Assembly: GCA_900768755.1 (NCBI GenBank)
Contig: CAAGDV010000036.1
Location: forward strand, 69,009-133,008
Direction: 5' to 3'
Source: Lachnospiraceae bacterium
GTDB taxonomy: Bacteria > Bacillota > Clostridia > Lachnospirales > Lachnospiraceae
DNA: 64,000 nt
Numbering within the stretch: the first letter of the stretch is position 1; each line of letters begins with the position of its first letter. The notes under the pieces were generated by a model that was not told the DNA's origin, made no database searches, and worked only from the letters and a program-made list of their open reading frames with translations. Positions 1 to 9,384 of this stretch are shown one piece after another. Position numbers and translations under genes: made by a program.

Positions 1-90
1 TTAAAAAATTTCATAATGTCAGTCACCTCATAATTAAGTATAATTGCAGGAAAGTAAGTAGGCAAGAAAAATCTGCCTAAAAATGAGGAG

Positions 91-116
91 GGCAGCCTTA
101 CGGGAATAAGGCTGCC
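91..116. other. Strong 10-bp hairpin in the leading non-coding region
   Basis: Bases 1-310 contain no credible gene. The one clear structure is a perfect inverted repeat, GGCAGCCTTA at 91-100 and TAAGGCTGCC at 107-116, with a six-base loop. No T-run follows on the plus strand, so it is not a typical intrinsic terminator for a gene to the left. It could be a 3' stabiliser or a terminator whose gene lies outside the window. The rest (120-300) is AT-rich leader of the next gene without a convincing promoter. Confidence 0.5.
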
Positions 117-310
117 TGATAGGAATGAAGAAAAAGGATAAAGCTTTTTCTTTTGGTTCAGTACTCTTTGATAATAAAACACATTTGTGCCCAAAGTATG
201 AACAAAATCTAAAATAAAAATAATTTTTCTAAAAAAATTAAAAAGCGAATGGAAATTGTTGTATATATATGGTTTAATAAATATATATTCACAATAAAGA
301 GGATGAGTTT

Positions 311-1243
311 ATGGCTGAGAAGAAATTTATTGAAATTAACGGTTTGAAGCACTTTTTTGTCGAGTACATCAAGGATAAGGACAAGCCTGTGGTGCTGTAT
401 GTGCACGGAGGACCGGCAGTGTCCGAAAGCCTTGTCGGCTGGGAGATGGCAGCGGCAACCGACACCTATCTCAACTGGGTTTTTTATGATGAGAGGGGCA
501 GCGGAAGAACCTACCTTTGCAATCCGGAGTCTGTGGGCAACTACGGGGAACTCCATGGCGACCTTTTGGAGATACTTAAGTACCTTAATGCGAGATTTGA
601 GCGTAAAATATATCTGATGGCACATAATTACGGAACGATTATGGCATTGAGAATCGCGAGGGACTTTCCTGAATATGTTGCGGGCTACATAGGATACAGC
701 CAGCTCATTGACATGACGGGAATCAGTAAGGTGAGGCTTGAAAGGGTGAAAGAACTTGCCGCAATCGCGGGCTCGAAGCGTGACATTAAGCTTGCGGACA
801 AAATTTTTGCGACCGCCGGAGAGGATGTCGACAGGGACAAGCTGACTTCTAAGCAGATAAGCAGGATGAATGTGCTTTTTTCAAAATACAACGTAGCAGG
901 AGGGGCTGACAAAAATCTCATGACAAGAATTCCCAAAAGCCCTCTGTATGAAATGTCAGATTTGAAAATTCTCATGGGCGCCCCGAAAATGGGTGCGCAT
1001 CTTGCTGCGGAAGTCCGCAACGTTAATCTCTTTTCCGAGAGCATGAAATATGAGGTTCCGGTCATGTTTATTGCGGGAGACTGGGATTACCAGTGCCCGT
1101 GTACGGTTGCTGCAGAGTACATCGATAGGATGGAGGCTCCCTACAAGAAGATGGCGCTTATTAAGGATGTGGGGGCATCGGCAATGACAGAGGCTCCGGT
1201 GGAGTTCTGGGATGAGATAAAGAGCTTTTTTTCTTGCACATAA
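311..1243 (+). CDS. Alpha/beta-hydrolase-fold protein, probably catalytically dead
   Basis: A 310-residue protein with the layout of the proline iminopeptidase-like alpha/beta hydrolases: an HGGP oxyanion motif near residue 33, a DERGSG loop, a nucleophile-elbow region, a cap region (about 130-220) and a late GDWD acid loop. The elbow reads AHNYG where active relatives have GHSWG, so the serine is replaced by Asn106. The region that should carry the catalytic His reads VGASAM, with Ala289 at the aligned position. Only the acid (about Asp259) remains. The start has an AGAGG site at 298-302. No signal peptide is seen. It stands alone ahead of the diguanylate cyclase. The fold is confident; loss of hydrolase activity is inferred from my alignment by eye. 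Confidence 0.85.
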   Translation: MAEKKFIEINGLKHFFVEYIKDKDKPVVLYVHGGPAVSESLVGWEMAAATDTYLNWVFYDERGSGRTYLCNPESVGNYGELHGDLLEILKYLNARFERKIYLMAHNYGTIMALRIARDFPEYVAGYIGYSQLIDMTGISKVRLERVKELAAIAGSKRDIKLADKIFATAGEDVDRDKLTSKQISRMNVLFSKYNVAGGADKNLMTRIPKSPLYEMSDLKILMGAPKMGAHLAAEVRNVNLFSESMKYEVPVMFIAGDWDYQCPCTVAAEYIDRMEAPYKKMALIKDVGASAMTEAPVEFWDEIKSFFSCT

Positions 1244-1303
1244 TGCGCAAAAGTAGTATTCTATAATAAAAGATATTGAACAATTTTGGGAGCGTAGATA
1301 TCC

Positions 1304-2695
1304 ATGAAGGTTAAGCAGTCAATAAGAAAGTGCATTACGATGTGTATTATTCCGATTGCCGTGCTTTTGATATTTCAGGTTTCGGGGGTTTTGTACACTT
1401 TAACATCATATTCTTCCGTCATGAAGTATTATACGGGATTTTATAATGTTCTGGCGGAGACGGACTCTGCGATGGCAGAGTATGATATTGCCATGCGAAG
1501 AGGTGATGGAAGACCGATAAGCGGATATATTGTCGAGATTACCGAGACTTATACGAGACTTAAGGCAGCGGTGAGAGATCTGTATGCCAACCGTTTTGTA
1601 GTTGACGATGAGGTCAGATTCAGAATCGAGAGAGTCAACAGTGATATGTTCCTTCTGGAGCAGTTTATGGATGAGGCTGTTACGTTAGGAAACTCGGAGG
1701 CAATAAGCGAAAAGTATACTTCCGAGATGCAGCCCACTATGGATGTATTTTTCTGCAAACTGTCTGAGTGCAGGAAGATTACGGCGGATCATTTCGCGAC
1801 ACAGGGTGCAGACGCAATAAGCGACGCGAAGGTTATGGGAGTACTGCTTATTATTTCGGTATGCTTATTTGCGGGACTTGTTATTTATACATATGTTTTT
1901 CTTCACAGGAGAGTGTCGGCACCGATTAAGGATGTCTATGAATGGGCCATGGGCTTTGAGAAAGGCTACGGTGACATGAATGATCTCACCTGGGAGAAGG
2001 ATGATGAGATAGGAAAGATTAAGCATGCCTTCAATACAGTCAAGAAGAAACTCAATTACGCAAACGCTCTGAGCGAGGAATACGCATCGGCAATGAAGAA
2101 GCTTAAGAGTGAGGAAGAGATTAAGGAGAAATTCGTTAAGCAGCTGTATGATGAGAAGCGCGACAAGGAGGCAATCAGCACGGCTGCCAAGAGGGACGGG
2201 CTGACCGGATTATACAACAGAAGAACGTTTGATGATGTTGTGAACGATTATCTTCGCAGACGCGTTAACGGCGCCGAGGCAGCACTCTTTCTGATTGATA
2301 TGGACAATTTCAAAAATGTTAACGATACTCTGGGACATCTGGCTGGAGATGATGCACTCAAGATGCTTGCGGGCGCAATGAGGATTGCGCTTCCCGAAGC
2401 ACATCTCGGAAGATACGGCGGTGATGAGTTTATTGCGCTGTTTACCGATTATAATACCGTTGATGATGTGAAGGCGGCTGCAGACACACTGTGCCGGAAG
2501 ATGAGGGTCGATTTTTCCAATGCGGGCAAGACGGTCAAGCTTTCAGTCAGCATAGGTATTGCCACAACCGAGGGCGTATCCGGATATTCCGAGCTGTATA
2601 TGAAAGCTGACAGGGCTCTGTATTTTGCAAAGGAGAACGGACGCGACCAGTTTAAGCTGGAATCTGAACTTAAGGATTCTGATATAGCGGAGTGA
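1304..2695 (+). CDS. Membrane-anchored diguanylate cyclase (GGDEF)
   Basis: A 463-residue c-di-GMP synthase candidate. TM1 covers about residues 12-34, an extracytoplasmic sensor region about 35-175, and TM2 about 179-200. A HAMP-like and coiled-coil linker (about 200-295) leads to a complete C-terminal GGDEF domain. The active-site signature RYGGDEF is intact and the upstream DMDNFKNVND metal/nucleotide motif is canonical. The RxxD inhibitory I-site expected five residues before GGDEF is absent, so product inhibition may be weak. The sensor region matches no ligand-binding family I recognise. A consensus-like -10 (TATAAT, 1262-1267) lies upstream without a good -35. The next gene starts 4 bases after the stop, so the two are probably co-transcribed. 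Confidence 0.93.
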   Translation: MKVKQSIRKCITMCIIPIAVLLIFQVSGVLYTLTSYSSVMKYYTGFYNVLAETDSAMAEYDIAMRRGDGRPISGYIVEITETYTRLKAAVRDLYANRFVVDDEVRFRIERVNSDMFLLEQFMDEAVTLGNSEAISEKYTSEMQPTMDVFFCKLSECRKITADHFATQGADAISDAKVMGVLLIISVCLFAGLVIYTYVFLHRRVSAPIKDVYEWAMGFEKGYGDMNDLTWEKDDEIGKIKHAFNTVKKKLNYANALSEEYASAMKKLKSEEEIKEKFVKQLYDEKRDKEAISTAAKRDGLTGLYNRRTFDDVVNDYLRRRVNGAEAALFLIDMDNFKNVNDTLGHLAGDDALKMLAGAMRIALPEAHLGRYGGDEFIALFTDYNTVDDVKAAADTLCRKMRVDFSNAGKTVKLSVSIGIATTEGVSGYSELYMKADRALYFAKENGRDQFKLESELKDSDIAE

Positions 2696-2699
2696 TTAT

Positions 2700-5279
2700 A
2701 TGAAGAGGAAAGATACAATATTATTAAGCTTTTTAGTCCCATTTGCAATAGTGGGACTAATTTTGTTAGTGGCGGGACTGATGTGCGGAGTGGGTTACAC
2801 CTCCAACGACTGTTACGAGCAGTATTTGCCGTTTTTTAATGCTTATTATGACATCGTAAAAGGGCATAAAAGCATGTTTTATTCAATGACCGGAAGCATG
2901 GGATACGATTTCTATGCAGTGTTTTCCTATTATCTTGTGTCACCGCTCAATCTCATCATGCTTGTTTTTCCGAAGGAATGGATTATCTATGTGGTGAATG
3001 TGCTCATCGTGCTCAAAATAGCGCTGAGCGGCGGAACTTTTTCGGTGCTTTTGCTGCACCGGTATCCTGATGCACCCAAAAGCCGAATTGTACTGTTTTC
3101 GGTAATATATGCGCTGAACGGTTTTGTTGCCGGATATTTCTGGAATGTCATGTGGATGGACGGAATACTGCTGTTTCCGTTGGTGGTTTTCGGGCTTGAT
3201 CTGCTGATGAGGGATGAGAGACCGGTGTGGTACTGGTACACACTGTTTCTTGCGGCTTTGATAATCATAAGTTACTTTATGGGTTACATGAGCTGTATTT
3301 TCATATTGTTGTATTTCTTTACTTATGAGTTTAAAGGCGTAAAGGACTTTTTTAGGAAGTTTCTGAGAATAGGGCTCGCGTCGTTACTTGCTATAGCACT
3401 TTCGGCGGTTATTCTGGTGCCGTCATTTTTTGGCGTGCAGAGCACCTATATATCCGGTGAAGTACTTCCCGATATGTCGTTTTACGGCAGTTATGCGCAG
3501 AGCCTTGCGACGGTTTTTGTCGGCGTGTCGCCGATAGGAATTGAATTTGAGAGACAGTACGCCAATCTTTTTATGACCACTCTGGTGCTTCTTCTGGCAT
3601 TTATGTTCTTTGTGAGCGGCAGGGTGAAGGTATCAAGAAAAATTAGGCAGTTTGCGTTATTGTTTATATTGATTTTTTCGTTCAATTTCAAGCCGCTCAA
3701 TTTTTTGTGGCACGGACTGCACGAGCAGACGGGAATCCCAAACAGATTTTCTTTTATGGTAATCTTTTTGATGCTTTTGATGGGATTTGAGGTTGCATGT
3801 CAGAAGAGAAAGGATGTTCCGATAAAGAACATATGGATTGCACTCGGAATATACGGAGTGTGCGCGGCGGTAATCTGCTTCTTTAACCGGGAAGTTATTA
3901 TAATGGGCGCGTTGTCTTTTGGAATGTGTCTGGTATATGCACTTTTTCTCCTCATCAGGAGAAGAAAGCTCCGAAGCGTTTTAGTGTCGGTGTTTGCGTA
4001 TGCCGAGATTGTGGGCACCTTTATATACGCGCTGTTTACCTGCAGCGGCAGCCTGACCGGCAATTACGGATACTATATCAATGATTTCAGGCGGATTAAT
4101 TCATCAAAGGAAGCGGGCGTGTACCGCGAAAAGCTTGATGAGGTCTACAATGAGGACGAGGTATATTTTGAAAATGTGATGGACTATGCTCCGCTCTCCG
4201 AAATAACCCTTGAATGGGTAAAAGAAAGTGCGAGCCTTATGCGCAATGTAGGGCACCAGAGTATTGTCAATGAGGCGACGGTTTACGGACTTAATTCGCT
4301 CACTTTATTTAACACCTTCAACAATTACGCGCAGACGGAGTTCTACTGTGATTCCGGAAATGGTGGCGGAACCAACAATGTCATGTATTTTGGCGACAAT
4401 CCGCTCATGGATATGCTGCTCGGAGTCCGCTACTCATATATCAGATACGCAGACACGGCGGGCATCAGTTATAAGCATGTCAGTCGGGTGGGTAATGTGG
4501 ATGTATACGAGAATATGTACGCGTTGTCAGTGGGATATGCGGTGGAGGATGAATTCTTAGATGCCGAGTGGGGCAAAACAAGTGATTTTGAGAATCTAAA
4601 CATTATCGCGAAAAGCCTCGTACAGCGCAATATGTATGACCGGGTGCGTTTTACCCTCGCGGACGATTCCGATGAGACTATGGGCGAGAAGACTTTTTCA
4701 TACACGGTGCCTTGCGACGGAGAGTTTGTTGTCCAGCCGGACATCAATGAGATGGCTTTTTATGAGGTATATGTCAATGACGTCCTGCGCTTCAAATCCC
4801 AGAGAAATTCATGTTTGTTTGAACTGGGAATGCTTAGTAAGGGTGATGTGGTTACGCTTCAAGCCACGCTTAAAAATACCGCCGACACATACGGCAGTGT
4901 ATTCGGCGCTTTCGTTGACATGAGCGTGGTTAAGGAAGCCTACGACAAGCTTTCCGCGGAGCAGCTTACGGTTACGGAATATTCGGATGATTATATTTGC
5001 GGCAGAATAAGCCTGAAGAACGATTCCAAGGTGCTAATCACTGTGCCGCAGTCAAAGGGCTGGAGCATTACGGTTGACGGATCGGAATACGAGCCCGAGC
5101 TGTATCGGAATCTGTTTTACGTGCTTGATTTGTCCGCGGGTGAGCATACCGTTATGATGCGCTACATGACGCCCGGATTTATGTACGGCGTATATATTTC
5201 TCTGGGTGCGTTGGCAGTTTTTGCGGCGGCGTTAGTTGTCACATTGGTGAGAAGACGTAAAGAGGATACCCAAAAATAA
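2700..5279 (+). CDS. YfhO-family polytopic membrane protein
   Basis: An 859-residue protein of the YfhO type (bacterial membrane protein YfhO, related to GT-C glycosyltransferases). The first roughly 470 residues hold about a dozen hydrophobic helices. An early extracytoplasmic loop carries acidic residues (SNDCYEQYLP), as in GT-C enzymes that use polyprenyl-phosphate sugars. Residues about 475-825 form a soluble extracytoplasmic domain, followed by a last TM helix and a basic RRRKE tail. B. subtilis YfhO is linked to lipoteichoic-acid glycosylation, so a cell-envelope sugar-transfer role is likely; the substrate cannot be read here. The gene starts 4 bases after the cyclase stop, with GGAG at 2689-2692. 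Confidence 0.85.
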   Translation: MKRKDTILLSFLVPFAIVGLILLVAGLMCGVGYTSNDCYEQYLPFFNAYYDIVKGHKSMFYSMTGSMGYDFYAVFSYYLVSPLNLIMLVFPKEWIIYVVNVLIVLKIALSGGTFSVLLLHRYPDAPKSRIVLFSVIYALNGFVAGYFWNVMWMDGILLFPLVVFGLDLLMRDERPVWYWYTLFLAALIIISYFMGYMSCIFILLYFFTYEFKGVKDFFRKFLRIGLASLLAIALSAVILVPSFFGVQSTYISGEVLPDMSFYGSYAQSLATVFVGVSPIGIEFERQYANLFMTTLVLLLAFMFFVSGRVKVSRKIRQFALLFILIFSFNFKPLNFLWHGLHEQTGIPNRFSFMVIFLMLLMGFEVACQKRKDVPIKNIWIALGIYGVCAAVICFFNREVIIMGALSFGMCLVYALFLLIRRRKLRSVLVSVFAYAEIVGTFIYALFTCSGSLTGNYGYYINDFRRINSSKEAGVYREKLDEVYNEDEVYFENVMDYAPLSEITLEWVKESASLMRNVGHQSIVNEATVYGLNSLTLFNTFNNYAQTEFYCDSGNGGGTNNVMYFGDNPLMDMLLGVRYSYIRYADTAGISYKHVSRVGNVDVYENMYALSVGYAVEDEFLDAEWGKTSDFENLNIIAKSLVQRNMYDRVRFTLADDSDETMGEKTFSYTVPCDGEFVVQPDINEMAFYEVYVNDVLRFKSQRNSCLFELGMLSKGDVVTLQATLKNTADTYGSVFGAFVDMSVVKEAYDKLSAEQLTVTEYSDDYICGRISLKNDSKVLITVPQSKGWSITVDGSEYEPELYRNLFYVLDLSAGEHTVMMRYMTPGFMYGVYISLGALAVFAAALVVTLVRRRKEDTQK

Positions 5280-5308
5280 TTGTAATAATCGTATACAGGT
5301 GGTATACT
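5280..5308 (+). promoter_or_regulatory. Promoter of the NatAB-like ABC operon with GTATAC repeat
   Basis: -35 TTGTAA (5280-5285) and -10 TATACT (5303-5308) are separated by 17 bases. The self-complementary hexamer GTATAC occurs at 5291-5296 and again at 5302-5307, the second copy overlapping the -10, one helical turn (11 bp) apart. This could be an operator for an unlinked regulator. Confidence 0.6.
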
Positions 5309-5344
5309 GATTTTTGTATGCAAAACATTGAGGAGGATTAACGG

Positions 5345-6121
5345 ATGATAGAGGTAAATAATCTTGTTAAGATATACAGTCTTTCCAAGACACAGATGAA
5401 GAAGCAGAAGGTGAATTATTCAACCAAAACCGCTGTTGATAATATTTCTTTTTCTGCGGCAAAGGGCGAGATTTACGGTCTTCTGGGACCAAACGGTGCC
5501 GGCAAGACCACTACACTGCGGTGCATCGCCACACTCTTAAAGCCCACGGAGGGAACAATTACGGTGGACGGGTACGATGTGGTAGAAGAACCGTACAAGG
5601 TGCGCGAGAAATTGGGATTTCTCACCAATGACATCAAGCTCGACGCACAGTTTTCACCGGACTATCTTTTCGATTTTTTCGGCAAGCTCCATAATGTTCC
5701 GAAGGATGAGCTGGCTGCCAGAAAAGAGGAGCTGTTCGGATATTTCGGAATTAATGAATTCAAGGACAAAAAGATTGATGAACTTTCAACCGGAATGAAG
5801 CAAAAGGCTGCCATTGCGGTCAGTCTTGTTCATAACCCTGAGATAGTAATTTTTGATGAGCCGACATCCGGCCTCGATATACTGACGGCAAGACTTGTCA
5901 CGGATTATCTCAAAAAAATGCGTGATGAGGGCAGACTGGTAATCATCTCCACGCATATCATGAGCGAGGCGGAGCGCCTCTGCGACAGGGTAGGAGTGAT
6001 TATTGACGGAAGAATAGTGTGCGATGACACACTGCCCGAAATCTATGCCAGATATAATACCGACAACCTCGAGGACGCATTTTTTGAAATGTATAAGATT
6101 AATCACAGGGAGGAAGAATAA
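5345..6121 (+). CDS. ABC transporter ATP-binding protein, NatA-like
   Basis: A 258-residue ABC ATPase with Walker A GPNGAGKTT (about residue 47), signature LSTGMKQ, Walker B VIFDEPTSG and a late H-loop (STHIMSEAE). The N-terminus has a basic insert (TQMKKQKVNYSTKTA) typical of NatA-type subunits. It should energise the ABC-2 permease encoded immediately downstream; the two genes overlap by one base (ATGA-type junction at 6121). NatAB of B. subtilis exports sodium, but related pairs export drugs or peptides, so the substrate is open. A good AGGAGG site precedes the start and the operon has its own promoter. Confidence 0.92.
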   Translation: MIEVNNLVKIYSLSKTQMKKQKVNYSTKTAVDNISFSAAKGEIYGLLGPNGAGKTTTLRCIATLLKPTEGTITVDGYDVVEEPYKVREKLGFLTNDIKLDAQFSPDYLFDFFGKLHNVPKDELAARKEELFGYFGINEFKDKKIDELSTGMKQKAAIAVSLVHNPEIVIFDEPTSGLDILTARLVTDYLKKMRDEGRLVIISTHIMSEAERLCDRVGVIIDGRIVCDDTLPEIYARYNTDNLEDAFFEMYKINHREEE

Positions 6122-7323
6122 TGAACGGATTTAAGACTATCGTAAGTAAAGAACTCACGCGTGTTTTTAAGGACAAAAAACTGATTTTTTCAATGTTTGT
6201 TCTTCCGCTTGTTCTTGTAATTGGAATTTTTGCATTGATTTTTGTCCTCATGACCAATATGCAGGAGGATATAGAGTCGCATGTTTCCAATGTATATATC
6301 CAGAACGCCCCGGATAAATTCACTACTATGATGGGTGCTGTTGATGACAGCAAGATCACATATCTTGACGATGCTGCGGATGTCAGCGGAATAAAGGACG
6401 GAATTCTTGAGGGGGACGTGGACCTTCTGATTGTGTTCCCAAAGGATTTTGAGAGCAGCAATCTTCCGCAGGTTAAGACATTCTATAATCCTTCAGAGGA
6501 TTATTCCAACGAGGCGAGAACCCGGTTTGTCGGCAATTACCTCGAAGCATACCGGCAGTCTCTTATTGCGGACAAATTCGGCAGTGTTGAAAATGTGCTG
6601 ATGTTTACGGTGGATTCGGATAATACGGAGTGTGAGATTGTAGACACCCAGAAGGCTACGGGAAAAGTACTGGGCATGCTGGTTCCGTATTTTATCACGA
6701 TGATGATTTTTGCCGGAGCGATGGGACTCGGAATGGATTCGATTGCCGGCGAGAAGGAGAGGGGAACACTTGCAAGCCTTTTGATGACGCCGGTCAAGAG
6801 ACTGGAAATAGTTATGGGCAAGCTTACGGCGCTCGGTATTTTTTCAATTCTTTCGGCAACAGTGTATATCGTGGCCATGCTGGTGTCATTTTCATTCCTC
6901 GGAAACTTCATGGATGATGAGGCGGCAGCGGCGTTTTCGGGACTTTCAATTTCTTTTACCCCGACGCAGGTTATCGAACTTGTTGTGCTTATTCTGGGCG
7001 TTGTGATTATGTATGTATCAATCATCGGATTTGTGTCGGTGCTTGCAAAGAACATCAAAGAGGCTCAAAGCTACATAATGCCGGTATACATTGTGGTAAT
7101 TATTGCGGGAATGATTACAATGTACACATCGGACACATCTTCGATTACAAGTTATATGATTCCTTTGTTTAACTCATCGGTTGCATTCAAGGGAATTTTC
7201 ACACAGCAGATTACGGCACCGGAATTTCTTTTGACCGTTGTTGTGACATACGGATGTGCAGCGGCGCTTATTGCGCTCACCGCCAGGGCGTTTAAGAGTG
7301 AAAAACTCATGCTCAATGCGTAG
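6121..7323 (+). CDS. ABC-2 type permease, NatB-like
   Basis: A 400-residue integral membrane subunit. One TM helix lies near residues 22-45, then a large extracytoplasmic domain (about 46-180), then five or more helices to the C-terminus. The segment GEKERGTLASLLMTPVKR (about 208-225) is the conserved cytosolic signature of NatB/YhgE-like ABC-2 exporters. It is translationally coupled to the ATPase by a one-base overlap. With it, the protein forms an exporter of the Na+/drug type; the substrate is not determined. Confidence 0.9.
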   Translation: MNGFKTIVSKELTRVFKDKKLIFSMFVLPLVLVIGIFALIFVLMTNMQEDIESHVSNVYIQNAPDKFTTMMGAVDDSKITYLDDAADVSGIKDGILEGDVDLLIVFPKDFESSNLPQVKTFYNPSEDYSNEARTRFVGNYLEAYRQSLIADKFGSVENVLMFTVDSDNTECEIVDTQKATGKVLGMLVPYFITMMIFAGAMGLGMDSIAGEKERGTLASLLMTPVKRLEIVMGKLTALGIFSILSATVYIVAMLVSFSFLGNFMDDEAAAAFSGLSISFTPTQVIELVVLILGVVIMYVSIIGFVSVLAKNIKEAQSYIMPVYIVVIIAGMITMYTSDTSSITSYMIPLFNSSVAFKGIFTQQITAPEFLLTVVVTYGCAAALIALTARAFKSEKLMLNA

Positions 7324-7332
7324 GAGCAGCGT

Positions 7333-7983
7333 ATGATTTCTGTTGTTTTTGATATGGACGGCGTTCTTTTTGACACTCAGAGGCTGTATCTTCTGACCTG
7401 GTACAAGGTAGGGGAGATAATGGGGCTTTCGGATATAAAAGAGGTTGCACCGGGGTGTATGGGAATGAACAGAAATGACCAGAGAAGTGTGCTTCTTAGG
7501 CATTACGGCAGGGATTTTGACTATGAGAGTTTCATGAAACATAAGGACAGGATTTTTGCCGAATACATCAGCAACGGAATAGATATGAAGCCGGGATGCC
7601 TTGATATTCTGCGATATTTGAAGTCCAAAAACGCGGCGGTGGCACTTGCCTCATCGTCAAAAAGAGAGTCGGTTATGCATAACATCACTTCGACCGGGCT
7701 GTCGGAGTATTTTGACATAATAATAAGCGGTGATATGGTGGAACACTCAAAACCGGCACCGGATATATATCTTATGGCCTGCAGGGCTTTGGGGACCAAC
7801 CCTTGTGATACCTTCGCCGTGGAAGATTCATATAACGGGGTGCGCTCCGCGGTCAGTGCAGGGCTCAAAACAATAATGATACCGGATGTGGCTCCTCCTA
7901 CAAAGGAGCTCGACTCCGTTATATATGCCAGATATAAAAGTCTGACGGAGTTTATGAATTTTTTAAGGAGGCAGTATGACTGA
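7333..7983 (+). CDS. HAD-superfamily phosphatase/phosphomutase, beta-PGM-like
   Basis: A 216-residue haloacid-dehalogenase hydrolase. Motif I is DMDGVLFDT (about residues 7-15) with the nucleophile Asp followed by DG, motif II is the SSS at about 112-114, motif III is the Lys in SKPAPD, and motif IV is VEDSYNG. An all-alpha C1 cap lies between motifs I and II, as in beta-phosphoglucomutase and phosphoglycolate phosphatase. It acts on a small phosphorylated metabolite in the cytosol; the substrate cannot be assigned. Its end overlaps the following tldD-like gene by 8 bases, so the two are coupled. Confidence 0.88.
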   Translation: MISVVFDMDGVLFDTQRLYLLTWYKVGEIMGLSDIKEVAPGCMGMNRNDQRSVLLRHYGRDFDYESFMKHKDRIFAEYISNGIDMKPGCLDILRYLKSKNAAVALASSSKRESVMHNITSTGLSEYFDIIISGDMVEHSKPAPDIYLMACRALGTNPCDTFAVEDSYNGVRSAVSAGLKTIMIPDVAPPTKELDSVIYARYKSLTEFMNFLRRQYD

Positions 7984-9376
7984 AAAAGAATTAATCAAAA
8001 AACTTATGGAGAGACTTTGGGGCAAATATGATTATGCATCAATTCTTAAGGCTTCTTCCGTAGGAAAAAATTACAGCGTGTCCGCCGGCGGAATAACAAT
8101 AAGCCAGAACGATTTGTGGAGTCAGGACGGATATGTAATAAAGGTTGTCGATAAAGGCGTTGTGTGCGAGTATTCGTTCAATGTACTTTCCGAAGATGAA
8201 CTTTCTGAGATTGAAAAGGCGGTGGGCGAATTGCTTGAGTGCCGAAGAAATCTTTCCGAGACCTTCGGCGTTAACAATTACGAGGCACCCGATGAAGAGG
8301 TGGTTAAAAGCTTTACCGAGAATGAGGTGACGGACAGCCCTATTGAATGTCCGGATGATGAGATTATCGACCGCCTTAAAGATTTGCGCGAGTATGCTAT
8401 GTCGCTTGATGAGAGGCTTCTGGACTGCAAAACAGTCGTACAGTATCAGGAGTATGAGAAATACTTTTTGTCGCCGAAAAAAGAATTGTCACAGAAGGTT
8501 TTGTGGACCTGCAGCTTTTTCATGCTGTTTGCAAAGAAAGGCGACGTGGTGCGCAATGTCTATAAGGCATTTTCAAACAGGGACGGTATGAAGGTTCTCG
8601 ATAAGATGAAGGAAAAAATCGCACCTGCCGTAAAGGATGTCATTGACCTGCTTGATGCCGAGTCCATAACTCCCGGAGAGTACGAGTGCGTATGCACGCC
8701 TGAAGTCACGGGAATGATAGTTCACGAGGCGTTCGGACACGGCGTTGAAATGGACATGTTTGTAAAGAATCGTGCGCTTGCAAAGGAATATATCGGCAAA
8801 CAGGTTGCCTCCCCGCTTGTGACAATGCACGACGGTGCTGCGGCTGCGGTTGAGGTTGCCACATACGATTTTGACGATGAAGGAACCCCGGCAACGGATA
8901 CAGTTGTTATCGACAAAGGAATTCTTGTAAGCGGAATATGTGATAATCTTTCCGCGCAGGCTTTGGGCGTTAAGCCGACCGGCAACGGCAGAAGGGAGAG
9001 CTTTGAACGAAAGGCATACACGAGAATGACCAACACCTTCTTTGAGGGCGGCACTGACACGGTTGAAGATATGATTAAGTCAATAAAACACGGATATCTT
9101 CTGGCTGACCCGACCTGCGGAATGGAGGATCCGAAGAACTGGGGCATCCAGTGCATGGTAAACTCCGCAAGAGAAATTGTTGACGGAAAGCTTACCGGCA
9201 AAATATATTCGCCGATTATTTTAAGCGGATATGTTCCGGACCTTTTAAAGTCGATTTCAATGATGAGCAGCAATGTTGAGCTTTGCGGAAGCGGAGCCTG
9301 CGGTAAGGGATATAAGGAATTTGTCAAGGTGAGTGACGGCGGACCGTACATCAAGGCAAAGGTAAAGATTGGGTAG
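7976..9376 (+). CDS. TldD-like metalloprotease subunit
   Basis: A 466-residue member of the TldD/PmbA family. The zinc motif HEAFGH, with the family's unusual HExxxH spacing, is at residues 250-255, and the glycine-rich C-terminus (CGSGACGKG) is typical. In E. coli, TldD pairs with TldE (PmbA) to form a heterodimeric protease that trims unfolded peptides such as the microcin B17 leader and CcdA. The partner gene follows after 8 bases. The start at 7976 has AGGAGG at 7966-7971 and lies inside the end of the HAD gene. No RiPP precursor is visible nearby, so a general peptide-clearing role is more likely than antibiotic maturation. Confidence 0.92.
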   Translation: MTEKELIKKLMERLWGKYDYASILKASSVGKNYSVSAGGITISQNDLWSQDGYVIKVVDKGVVCEYSFNVLSEDELSEIEKAVGELLECRRNLSETFGVNNYEAPDEEVVKSFTENEVTDSPIECPDDEIIDRLKDLREYAMSLDERLLDCKTVVQYQEYEKYFLSPKKELSQKVLWTCSFFMLFAKKGDVVRNVYKAFSNRDGMKVLDKMKEKIAPAVKDVIDLLDAESITPGEYECVCTPEVTGMIVHEAFGHGVEMDMFVKNRALAKEYIGKQVASPLVTMHDGAAAAVEVATYDFDDEGTPATDTVVIDKGILVSGICDNLSAQALGVKPTGNGRRESFERKAYTRMTNTFFEGGTDTVEDMIKSIKHGYLLADPTCGMEDPKNWGIQCMVNSAREIVDGKLTGKIYSPIILSGYVPDLLKSISMMSSNVELCGSGACGKGYKEFVKVSDGGPYIKAKVKIG

Positions 9377-9384
9377 GTGCTTGT

